Shown: piece after piece, positions 43,246-49,478 of the stretch
Position numbering within the stretch: position 1 is the first letter of the stretch
Layout of the letters: each line of letters opens with the position of its first letter
Position numbers and translations under genes: made by a program
The notes under the pieces: model-generated
Database searches by the model: none
Seen by the model: only the letters and a program-made list of their open reading frames with translations
What the model was told of the DNA's origin: nothing
Source: Acidobacteriota bacterium
GTDB lineage: Bacteria; Acidobacteriota; UBA6911; RPQK01; JADFOI01
DNA: 49,478 nt
Direction: 5' to 3'
NCBI GenBank assembly: GCA_022562935.1
Contig: JADFOI010000005.1
Span: 1 to 49,478 of the forward strand

Positions 43246-44071
43246 ACTGCTTGGCGATCTTCAGCGCCAGGGAACGCACACGACCGATGATTCCAACTCG
43301 CTGAGTCACACTAATCGCTCCACGACTGTCTAACAGGTTAAAGGTGTGAGAACACTTCAAGCAGTAATCATAGGCCGGAAGGACACAGTCCTCTTCCAAA
43401 CAGCGGAGACTTTCCTTCTCGTAAAGATCAAACAGCTCAAAAAGCATTCCAATATCAGCAACTTCAAAACTGTATTTCGAAAACTCATATTCTTCGCGTT
43501 GCTTGACCTGACCATAAGTCAGTTCCCGGTTCCAGGGCAGATCAAAAACGCTTTCCTTGTCGGCCAAAAAGGTGGCAATCCGCTCCAGACCATAAGTGAG
43601 CTCCACGGAGATGGGCATGAGATCCAGCCCTCCCGTCTGCTGGAAATAGGTGAACTGGGTGATTTCCATTCCATCCAGGAGAACTTGCCAGCCAATCCCC
43701 CAGGCCCCCAGTGTGGGGGCTTCCCAGTTGTCTTCTTCAAAGCGCAAATCGTGCTGCTCCAGTGGAATTCCCAGCTTCCTCAGGCTCTCCAGATAGATGT
43801 CCTGAACATCATCAGGAGAAGGCTTTAGGATCACCTGGAGCTGATAGTGACGATAGACCCGATTGGGATTTTCTCCATACCGGCCATCCGCAGGCCGGCG
43901 CGAAGGCTGAACGTAGGCGACCTTGTAAGGTTGGGAACCCAAAACCCGAAAAAAGGTCTCCGGATGCATCGTCCCCGCCCCCACCTCGATATCGTAAGGC
44001 TGCTGAATGATACATCCGTAGTGCATCCAGTACTCCAGCAAATGGTGAGTAATCTCCTGAAACGTCTTCAT
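43202..44071 (-). CDS. glyQ: Glycyl-tRNA synthetase alpha subunit
   Basis: A 289-residue class II catalytic alpha chain. Diagnostic blocks are '[43 protein letters not shown]', '[36 protein letters not shown]' (motif 2) and '[31 protein letters not shown]'. It begins 12 nt after the recO stop and overlaps glyS by 44 nt. Confidence 0.97.
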   Translation of the reverse strand: MKTFQEITHHLLEYWMHYGCIIQQPYDIEVGAGTMHPETFFRVLGSQPYKVAYVQPSRRPADGRYGENPNRVYRHYQLQVILKPSPDDVQDIYLESLRKLGIPLEQHDLRFEEDNWEAPTLGAWGIGWQVLLDGMEITQFTYFQQTGGLDLMPISVELTYGLERIATFLADKESVFDLPWNRELTYGQVKQREEYEFSKYSFEVADIGMLFELFDLYEKESLRCLEEDCVLPAYDYCLKCSHTFNLLDSRGAISVTQRVGIIGRVRSLALKIAKQYVQKQEEKEEQISV

Positions 44072-44083
44072 CCTAAGAGATTC

Positions 44084-44725
44084 TTACAAGAGCTCCTTGA
44101 GCATTTTTTTCGTCTTCAACCGTTTTTCCAGGTGGTATTCTATCAACTGACCGCTCAGAGTTTCTAATCTCCGATTTTCCTCCCCTGACAGCGGAACCGT
44201 ATCCAGTTCCGCTGCCGGAATTTTCATCATAGCGTATACCTTCTCGGCCAACGTAGAGGGAAGTTTTGCCTCAAGTGAGGGTAAGACGCCATCCAGTTTC
44301 AGAAGCCAGAGTTCAAAATAGCGGGCCACCCTATCGATGGATATCTTTTGAGTAGCTTCCAAAACGGCCAGGCTCAGACGAAAGAGCAATTCGCTCTCTT
44401 CCTCTTCCCTTGAGAATTCCACCAGCAACTCGGCAAAATAGCTGAAGTGGAGATTCACTTCCAAGCTCAAGTGATAGGCTGGAAATACCTGTAAAATCTC
44501 ACAATTTCTCAGCGATGCTAATTCCTGATTTTCTTTCCGGGAAAAGGTCAATCGCACGTGGGTCAGGGGCTCCAGTGCACCGCTGAAGCGGCCTTTTGCT
44601 TTTTGAGCTCCATAGGCAACCCCTCGAACCTTTCCAAAGCTCCGGGTGAGGAAAACAGCAATCTTATGGGATTCGGCATAAGGATAAGTCCTGAGGGTCA
44701 AAGCCTCGGACTGGTACCCACTCAT
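44084..44725 (-). CDS. recO: DNA repair protein RecO, short form without zinc-binding cysteines
   Basis: A 213-residue RecO that mediates RecA loading with RecR. The OB-fold N-terminus (SGYQSEALTLRTYPYAESHKIAVFLTRSFGKVRGVAYGAQKAKGRFSG) is clear. It is shorter than the usual ~240 residues. After 'YFELWLLKLDGVLPSL', where many RecO proteins have a Cys4 zinc site, no Cys follows; the only Cys in the protein is in RNCEIL. Zinc-less RecO also exists in E. coli-type proteins, so function is still likely. Its start overlaps the mgtE stop by ATGA. Confidence 0.88.
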   Translation of the reverse strand: MSGYQSEALTLRTYPYAESHKIAVFLTRSFGKVRGVAYGAQKAKGRFSGALEPLTHVRLTFSRKENQELASLRNCEILQVFPAYHLSLEVNLHFSYFAELLVEFSREEEESELLFRLSLAVLEATQKISIDRVARYFELWLLKLDGVLPSLEAKLPSTLAEKVYAMMKIPAAELDTVPLSGEENRRLETLSGQLIEYHLEKRLKTKKMLKELL

Positions 44726-46086
44726 GAGACGGGAAGATACTGGAGGAAATAGGTAGCCAGTCCCAAGAAAGAGAGAAATCCCACCGCATCGGTAAACGTG
44801 GTCACGAAAATACCGGAAGCGATGGCGGGATCGACATTCATCCTTTTTAAGATCAGCGGGACCAGAGTTGCCACCATCCCGGCCATGGCCACGTTAATGA
44901 TCATGGCTCCACCAAGGACCATTCCCAGCACATAACTGCCCTTCCAAAGGTAGGCCACAAGGCCGGCCAAAATGCCGGTAACTATGCCGTTGTTCAGACC
45001 CACCACAATCTCTTTCGAGAGGATCGATTTGCCACTTTCCCAACTGATATCCCCCAAAGCCAGCCCTCTTACAATCACCGTCAGGGTTTGAGTTCCGGAG
45101 TTCCCGCCCATACCGGCTACCACGGGTAAAAACACGGCCAGAAAAGAAAACTGCGCGATGGTTGGTTCATAGTAAGCCACAACCGTGGCCGCTAACATCG
45201 CGGTCCCCAGGTTCACCACCAGCCAGGGAAGTCGTCTCCTCACAGAGGTCAAAGGCGGAGTATGGATGTGATCGTGGCCTTCAACACCGGCCAGATAGAA
45301 GATATCCTCCGTCGCTTCCTCCTCGATGATGTCGAGGACGTCATCCACCGTAACGACCCCCACCAGCTTGTTCTCTTGATCCACCACCGGAATGGCCAGC
45401 AGATCGTAGAGAGCCACCTCGCGGGCCACCTCTTCCTGATCCGTTTCGGTGGCCACGGAAATAACATCGGTGGTCATGATCTTCTTGAGGGGCGTGCTGG
45501 GTGGAGCGATCAGAAGCTCACGCACCGAAGCCACGCCGACCAGATGATTTCGCTCATCGACAACGTACAGGTAGAAAATCACCTCCAGCTCCTTGGCGGT
45601 CTGAATGGTATGGATGGCTTCGCTGACGGTGAGGTCCTCAAAAAGAGCAAACACACTGGGCGTCATGATGCGCCCGGCGGTGTCCTCTTCATATTGGAGG
45701 AGGTGCTGAACTTCCGCGGACTCCTCCACGTCCATTTGCTCCAGAACTTCCAGGGCGTTCTCCTCGGGCAGGGCCGAAACGAAGACGGTGGCTGCATCGG
45801 TCTCCAATTCCTGGAGGACCTTGCTGATCTCCTCGCTGGAGATTTGATTCAAAAGATCCAGACCCGGTTCCACTCCGAGGACCTTGAGTGTTTCAGCCGC
45901 CAACCTCCGGTCGTGCTGCACCAGAATGGAAAAGACAGAGCTTTGCTCTTTCTCATTGAGTTCCATCATGATGCTGGAAATATCACCCGGACGCAGATTG
46001 CCCAGAACATCGGCAAGGCGGTGCTCTTCACTTCGTTCGAGCAGATCTCGAACCGATTTGCTGGTCACATCCACTTGAGTACGCAT
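44722..46086 (-). CDS. mgtE: Magnesium transporter MgtE
   Basis: A 454-residue Mg2+ channel/transporter: MgtE-N domain (~15-120, 'LADVLGNLRPGDISSIMMELNEKEQSSVF'), two CBS domains (~125-265, 'MTPSVFALFEDLTVSEAIHTIQ' and 'MTTDVISVATETDQEEVAREVALYDLLAIPVVD'), then five membrane segments with 'VVAGMGGNSGTQTLTVIVRGLALGDI' and 'GIFVTTFTDAVGFLSFLGLATYFL' lining the pore. The cytoplasmic part senses Mg2+. It heads the minus-strand operon mgtE-recO-glyQ-glyS-ino1. Confidence 0.95.
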   Translation of the reverse strand: MRTQVDVTSKSVRDLLERSEEHRLADVLGNLRPGDISSIMMELNEKEQSSVFSILVQHDRRLAAETLKVLGVEPGLDLLNQISSEEISKVLQELETDAATVFVSALPEENALEVLEQMDVEESAEVQHLLQYEEDTAGRIMTPSVFALFEDLTVSEAIHTIQTAKELEVIFYLYVVDERNHLVGVASVRELLIAPPSTPLKKIMTTDVISVATETDQEEVAREVALYDLLAIPVVDQENKLVGVVTVDDVLDIIEEEATEDIFYLAGVEGHDHIHTPPLTSVRRRLPWLVVNLGTAMLAATVVAYYEPTIAQFSFLAVFLPVVAGMGGNSGTQTLTVIVRGLALGDISWESGKSILSKEIVVGLNNGIVTGILAGLVAYLWKGSYVLGMVLGGAMIINVAMAGMVATLVPLILKRMNVDPAIASGIFVTTFTDAVGFLSFLGLATYFLQYLPVS

Positions 46087-46224
46087 GATGGCTCCCCTAA
46101 ATAACCCGGGCTAGATCAGCACAACTGTAGCAAATAGAGGTGAATTTTGCCTGCGGCTCTTTCAATGAGGATTGATAAATGCTTTAGACTCGCCAGTCCA
46201 ATCGATTTTCCTAACAGTATTTAG

Positions 46225-46253
46225 TTTACATATAATTAATTGACACGTAATAT
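46225..46253 (+). promoter_or_regulatory. Predicted promoter of the marR-like gene, suggesting a leaderless mRNA
   Basis: TTTACA (46225-46230) and TAATAT (46248-46253) are separated by 17 nt and resemble -35 and -10 boxes. Transcription would begin about at the ATG at 46260, and there is no Shine-Dalgarno, so the transcript may be leaderless. The spacer (TATAATTAATTGACACG) is AT-rich and could hold the MarR operator. Confidence 0.5.
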
Positions 46254-46259
46254 AACTGC

Positions 46260-46778
46260 ATGTCGCAGAAAGAGAGCTTTTTCCAGAAAGAAATCAAGCA
46301 AAAAAAACCGTTTCGCTCATTCGGCGCCGAAGCCGCTATGGGCCTCCTGATCACTGCTGACGTCTTACGCGGGAGTTGGTGGCCAGTAGTCGAACAAGCC
46401 GGTGTCAGCGCCCAGCAATACAACGTCCTACGGATTTTAAGGGGGGCTGGCAAGGAGGGCTTGCCAACCCGAGAGATTGCGGCCCGCCTGCTGGAGAAGT
46501 CGCCGGGGATCACTCGGTTCATCGATCAGTTGGAGTCGCGCGGGTTGATACAAAGACGCCGCTCTACCAGCGATCGGCGAAAGGTTTTTTGCACGATCAC
46601 CCGATCGGGCCTTGAGCTTCTAAGTAACTTGGATAAGCCCGTAGACAAGTGGGATGAGGAGAGTCTCTCGATGCTCAACGGAAGGGAGTTGAAACAACTG
46701 ATTGATTTTCTGGAAAGAATCCACTCTTTCCATGCGAACCTTAAGGAGGTGCACCATGGTAGATCGGGGAGTGATTAG
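46260..46778 (+). CDS. MarR-family transcriptional regulator
   Basis: A 172-residue MarR-type repressor. The opening 'FFQKEIKQKKPFRSFGAEAAMGLL' is characteristic of one MarR subgroup and supports this start despite the lack of a Shine-Dalgarno. The winged helix covers ~55-130: 'SAQQYNVLRILRGAGKEGLPTREIAARLLEKSPGITRFIDQLESRGLIQRRRSTSDRRKVFCTITRSGLELL', with the DRR wing motif. Its 3' end overlaps the start of the FAD oxidoreductase by 23 nt, so it probably controls that gene and itself in response to a small aromatic ligand (family knowledge). Confidence 0.88.
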   Translation: MSQKESFFQKEIKQKKPFRSFGAEAAMGLLITADVLRGSWWPVVEQAGVSAQQYNVLRILRGAGKEGLPTREIAARLLEKSPGITRFIDQLESRGLIQRRRSTSDRRKVFCTITRSGLELLSNLDKPVDKWDEESLSMLNGRELKQLIDFLERIHSFHANLKEVHHGRSGSD

Positions 46779-48144
46779 CGCGACGGGCACGGCCCTGGAG
46801 GAAGCCAGCATAGAAAAATTGCAGGACAGCTTGCGAGGTGAGATGCTTCGTCCAGGCGACAACGGCTACGATGAAGCTCGGATGGTTTGGAACCGGATGG
46901 TTGACAAGCATCCCTCTATGATCATCCGATGCGTGGGAGTGGCTGATGTGATTCATGCGGTCAACTTTGCACGCACCCATGACTTGCTCGTGGCTGTACG
47001 TGGCGGCGGTCACAACGTGGCGGGCAAGGCCGTTTGCGACGAAGGCATGGTGATTGACCTTTCGAAAATGAAAGGGATACGGGTCGATCCGACTCAACAC
47101 ACCGCACAGGCCCAAGCTGGCCTCCTGAACGCTGAGTGTGACCGAGAAGCACAAGCCTTCGGTCTGGCCACCACTATGGGTGTAGTCTCGGATACGGGCA
47201 TTGCGGGCCTTACACTTGGGGGAGGCTACGGCTGGCTGGCAGGTAAGTACGGGATGACCTGTGACAATTTGTTATCCGCTGATGTGGTGACTGCTGATGG
47301 CCGTTTTCTCACAGCCAGCGTTAGCGAGAACGAAGACCTTTTCTGGGGCCTGCGAGGCGGAGGCGGCAACTTTGGGGTTGTGACTTCATTTGAATATCGT
47401 CTGCATCCCGTTGACCAAGTGTTAGGGGGAATGATTCTCTATCCCATGGAGAAGGCAAAGGACGTTCTGCGCTTTTACCACGAGTTCTCTATCTCTGCCC
47501 CTGATGAGTTGAGTACGATGGCATTTCTGGCAACTGCGCCTAGCGGCGATCCTGCCGTCATCATAGTTCTCTGCTACTGCGGGTCCTCGGATGAGGGAGA
47601 GAAAGTCGTGAAGCCAGTGAGGACACTAGGTAAGCCACTTGCTGATCTTATTCAGGTGATGAGCTATGGAGACCTTCAAAAGATGCTTGATCCGCTGCTG
47701 CCAACAGGACACTGCTACTACTGGAAGGCAAGTATCATTCGGGAACTGAGCGATGAGGCCATTGAGACTTTGTTAGCACACGCTCTACCCTTGCCCACGC
47801 CCATGTCTGGAGTGGGATTTCAGCAATTACATGGAGTGGCCAGCCGTGTTGGCCAGGATGAAACGGCCTATCCCCATCGCTATGATCATTACGAGTTCTT
47901 CCCTATTGTCGTGTCAGAGGACCGTGGAGAGGTTGAGAAGAACATCCACTGGGCTCGTGAGCTCTGGGAGGCAATGCAGCCTTTTACGACTGGAGCGGTT
48001 TATGTCAACGACCTAGGAGACGAAGGTGAAGCCCGGGTCAAGGAAGCCTACGGCTCCATCTACCCGCGACTGGTTGAGGTCAAAAACAAATACGATCCAA
48101 CAAATCTGTTTCGTCTCAACCAAAACGTCAAGCCCAAGATGTGA
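46756..48144 (+). CDS. FAD-linked oxidoreductase, berberine-bridge-enzyme type
   Basis: A 462-residue flavoprotein. I start it at 46756 because AAGGAGGTG lies just upstream; the track's 46702 start extends further into marR. The PP-loop 'VAVRGGGHNVAGKAVCDEGMVIDLSKM' has His86 for 8-alpha-histidyl FAD; 'GIAGLTLGGGYGWLAGKYGMTCDNLLSADVVTADG' follows, and the C-terminal BBE segment reads 'YPRLVEVKNKYDPTNLFRLNQNVKP'. Whether FAD is also bound to a Cys is not certain from sequence. It oxidises a hydroxyl or amine on an unknown substrate with O2. It is coupled to the MarR-type regulator. Confidence 0.9.
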   Translation: MVDRGVISATGTALEEASIEKLQDSLRGEMLRPGDNGYDEARMVWNRMVDKHPSMIIRCVGVADVIHAVNFARTHDLLVAVRGGGHNVAGKAVCDEGMVIDLSKMKGIRVDPTQHTAQAQAGLLNAECDREAQAFGLATTMGVVSDTGIAGLTLGGGYGWLAGKYGMTCDNLLSADVVTADGRFLTASVSENEDLFWGLRGGGGNFGVVTSFEYRLHPVDQVLGGMILYPMEKAKDVLRFYHEFSISAPDELSTMAFLATAPSGDPAVIIVLCYCGSSDEGEKVVKPVRTLGKPLADLIQVMSYGDLQKMLDPLLPTGHCYYWKASIIRELSDEAIETLLAHALPLPTPMSGVGFQQLHGVASRVGQDETAYPHRYDHYEFFPIVVSEDRGEVEKNIHWARELWEAMQPFTTGAVYVNDLGDEGEARVKEAYGSIYPRLVEVKNKYDPTNLFRLNQNVKPKM

Positions 48145-48476
48145 CGAAGGACAGGCATAACAAATCAATTAGACCATCCCCATGAATTCCCGAATTATGG
48201 TAGGCAGAACAGCCCCATCCATTCTTCCTACCATAAGCCTTGGAGAAACAACACACGGCGGTGTCATCATCCACACCCGATTTCCTACCACATTTCTACC
48301 ACAGAACTTCCCTAACAACAGGAAGAACCAGCCAACAAGAAGCACGTAAATGATTGAGCAGGAAAGACTGGCTAATACACGTGTAGGCTCATAACCCAAC
48401 GGCCTGAACTGCACTGTCAGAAAAACCCTCTCAAAATCACCCTCTGGAACCCGCATAAATCAAGGGTCTAAGTCCC

Positions 48477-48752
48477 CTATTCTGTTGTCAGGAAAACAGA
48501 TGTTTTGTGGACATCGATTCCCGCATCAGCACGTAAGTCCCTGTAGTAATTGTCCCACTCCATATCTTTCAAGTTTGCTTTTTCGATCTCATCCCGTGGA
48601 ATTGCCTCCCAGTAGCGCTCCCAAAGGTTTTCAAACTCCGCGGTCACTTGTGAAAGGAGTTGAACAGCTCCGGGTTTGAGTTTGGCTTTCCACGACCTTC
48701 CATCTTTCTGGGTAGAAGAGACTTCTCTATGCACTTTATTCCTGTTGGTCAA
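48477..48752 (-). CDS. Hypothetical 91-residue protein (doubtful)
   Basis: An ORF of 91 codons: MTNRNKVHREVSSTQKDG..., with a middle segment 'QVTAEFENLWERYWEAIPRDEIEKANLKDMEWDNYYRDL' that looks like a helical, protein-like sequence. The last residues (AGIDVHKTSVFLTT) resemble the N-terminus of IS110-type transposases, which would be out of place at a C-terminus. It may be a fusion of fragments or a real small gene; no ribosome binding site decides it. Confidence 0.25.
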   Translation of the reverse strand: MTNRNKVHREVSSTQKDGRSWKAKLKPGAVQLLSQVTAEFENLWERYWEAIPRDEIEKANLKDMEWDNYYRDLRADAGIDVHKTSVFLTTE

Positions 48753-48941
48753 GCCACCGTGCTCCCACAGGAAGTTCCCGCATCGTACATCTCCAGATTA
48801 GTATATAGTGATCGCGTAAACCAAACCCAGCCTATGCTGGTAATTGACAAGCAGTTAGCCGGTTCTTATTATTCAGCGAATACGTTGAGAGTACATGTCA
48901 TAGGTCCTCGCAACCCGTTAATACATTGTTGGCACCAATAA
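48729..48941 (+). CDS. Hypothetical small protein upstream of the SIS gene (doubtful)
   Basis: 70 codons from ATG 48729: MHFIPVGQATVLPQEVPAS... with 'QPMLVIDKQLAGSYYSANTLRVHV', which reads like structured protein. It ends 19 nt before the SIS-domain start, so the two could be co-transcribed. There is no known family match and only a weak upstream AAGAGA. Confidence 0.25.
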   Translation: MHFIPVGQATVLPQEVPASYISRLVYSDRVNQTQPMLVIDKQLAGSYYSANTLRVHVIGPRNPLIHCWHQ

Positions 48942-48960
48942 GACACAATGAAGAAAACGA

Positions 48961-49478
48961 ATGGGTAAACCCTATGCAAAAGAGCTAGACAATTTGGCCC
49001 AGACTTACACATGGGCTAGGCAGATTCCGGTTGATGCGCTCACCAATTTCGTGCGGGCCTCTCATGGAATACCACTTATTGCCATCGGTTCCGGTGGATC
49101 GTTAACGGCTGCCTATGTCGCAGCAGCGCTACACGAACAGTATGGCACGCTCGCGAAGGCAGTGACTCCTCTCGGTTTCATTAGTTCTGAAAACGCAGCT
49201 AAGAACGTGTCGACATTAGTTATTTCCGCAGGAGGACGCAACTCTGACATTCTCTCTGCATTCCGGTTCGCTACGAAGACCAGACCCAAACATCTAATGG
49301 TCTTTTGCATGCGGAGTAAAAGTCCTCTCGTGACTGCCTCTCGCAAATTCCGCCACGTGCATATCCTTGATCTCGACTTACCGTTTGGTAGAGACGGCTT
49401 TTTGGCAACCAACTCATTGATTGCTCTTGTTACACTTCTGATTCGCGCATATGAGCCACTTTTACCGCAAGGTCTGAG
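48961..49478 (+). CDS. SIS-domain protein, N-terminal part (3' end outside window)
   Basis: An open frame from ATG 48961 to the right edge (172 codons, no stop), absent from the ORF track for that reason. It reads MGKPYAKELDNLAQTYTWAR..., then 'IPLIAIGSGGSLTAAYVAAALH' (SIS sugar-phosphate loop) and 'NVSTLVISAGGRNSDILSAFRFA' (second SIS strand with the Ser/Gly phosphate contacts). SIS domains bind or isomerise phosphosugars and also occur in regulators and in accessory operons. An in-frame TGA at 48949 fixes 48961 as the first possible ATG. Confidence 0.75.
   Translation, partial: MGKPYAKELDNLAQTYTWARQIPVDALTNFVRASHGIPLIAIGSGGSLTAAYVAAALHEQYGTLAKAVTPLGFISSENAAKNVSTLVISAGGRNSDILSAFRFATKTRPKHLMVFCMRSKSPLVTASRKFRHVHILDLDLPFGRDGFLATNSLIALVTLLIRAYEPLLPQGL

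Larger units (their letters stand above)
48145..48960. other. Poorly coding stretch after the FAD oxidoreductase
   Basis: No recognisable gene. It contains an inverted repeat TTATGGTAGG (48195-48204) / CCTACCATAA (48227-48236) that could act as a terminator for the oxidoreductase gene, and a few short ORFs of unclear status. The base composition is more AT-rich than the neighbouring genes, which suggests the edge of an acquired segment or decayed DNA. Confidence 0.5.

Noticed and set aside
48169-48456. 95-codon minus-strand ORF with a hydrophobic stretch
   Set aside because: No recognisable family, no ribosome binding site, and it covers an inverted repeat that looks like a terminator.
48477-48530. 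IS110-type transposase motif AGIDVHKTSVFLTT
   Set aside because: It is at the C-terminal end of a short ORF where the N-terminus of a transposase would be needed; no further transposase sequence is visible, so an insertion sequence is not claimed.

Overview
The window looks like chromosomal DNA of a Gram-negative bacterium, most likely an acidobacterium. The grounds are a large Oar-like TonB-dependent outer-membrane protein at the left edge, LpxD (lipid A synthesis), two-subunit GlyQ/GlyS, several secreted amidohydrolases, and moderately GC-rich DNA. The lineage is an inference; no rRNA or tRNA gene lies in the window.

Layout. 1-22 kb is a catabolic, accessory-type region: the C-terminal half of an Oar-like TonB-dependent protein, secreted YtcJ-like amidohydrolases, a 4,5-dihydroxyphthalate-decarboxylase-like protein, an ACMSD-like metal hydrolase/decarboxylase, a DapA/NanA-type lyase, an SQR-like flavoprotein, a GlcG/HbpS protein, a cohesin-like secreted protein, two paralogous secreted alpha/beta hydrolases flanking a D-2-hydroxyacid dehydrogenase, an EamA exporter, a xanthine-dehydrogenase-type molybdoenzyme (its FAD subunit lies 9 kb away) and an enol-lactonase-like hydrolase. 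22-27 kb holds housekeeping genes rmuC, xerD, murJ and lpxD. 27-38 kb returns to catabolic genes: an amidohydrolase with a C-terminal IPT-like domain, a YugP-type zinc peptidase, another YtcJ-like amidohydrolase, a UbiD-type decarboxylase with a small zinc-ribbon gene upstream, a penicillin-acylase-family lipoprotein and an acyl-CoA ligase. 38-46 kb is a tightly packed minus-strand operon, mgtE-recO-glyQ-glyS-ino1-FHA/GAF/PP2C phosphatase, with ATGA overlaps. 46-48 kb is a MarR regulator coupled to a BBE-type FAD oxidoreductase. The last kilobase is poorly coding and ends in a truncated SIS-domain gene that the ORF track misses because it runs off the edge.

Taken together, the accessory genes look like equipment for taking up, hydrolysing, oxidising and decarboxylating cyclic or aromatic amide/ester compounds, largely starting in the periplasm; the substrate cannot be told from sequence.

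The strongest unusual signal is in the SQR-like gene. The annotated stop (TGA, 8309-8311) is followed in the same frame by 53 clean codons encoding the conserved C-terminal SQR tail (ending YWGKVGFEKWWLWRYF), and the TGA sits where SQR enzymes carry their C-terminal redox cysteine. This suggests a selenocysteine-containing SQR-like enzyme, or failing that a precise nonsense mutation. Other signals are heptamer tandem arrays in several intergenic regions, a fold-back MITE-like element with relatives elsewhere in the window, a REPIN-like inverted palindrome pair, and a possible cohesin/dockerin-like pairing.
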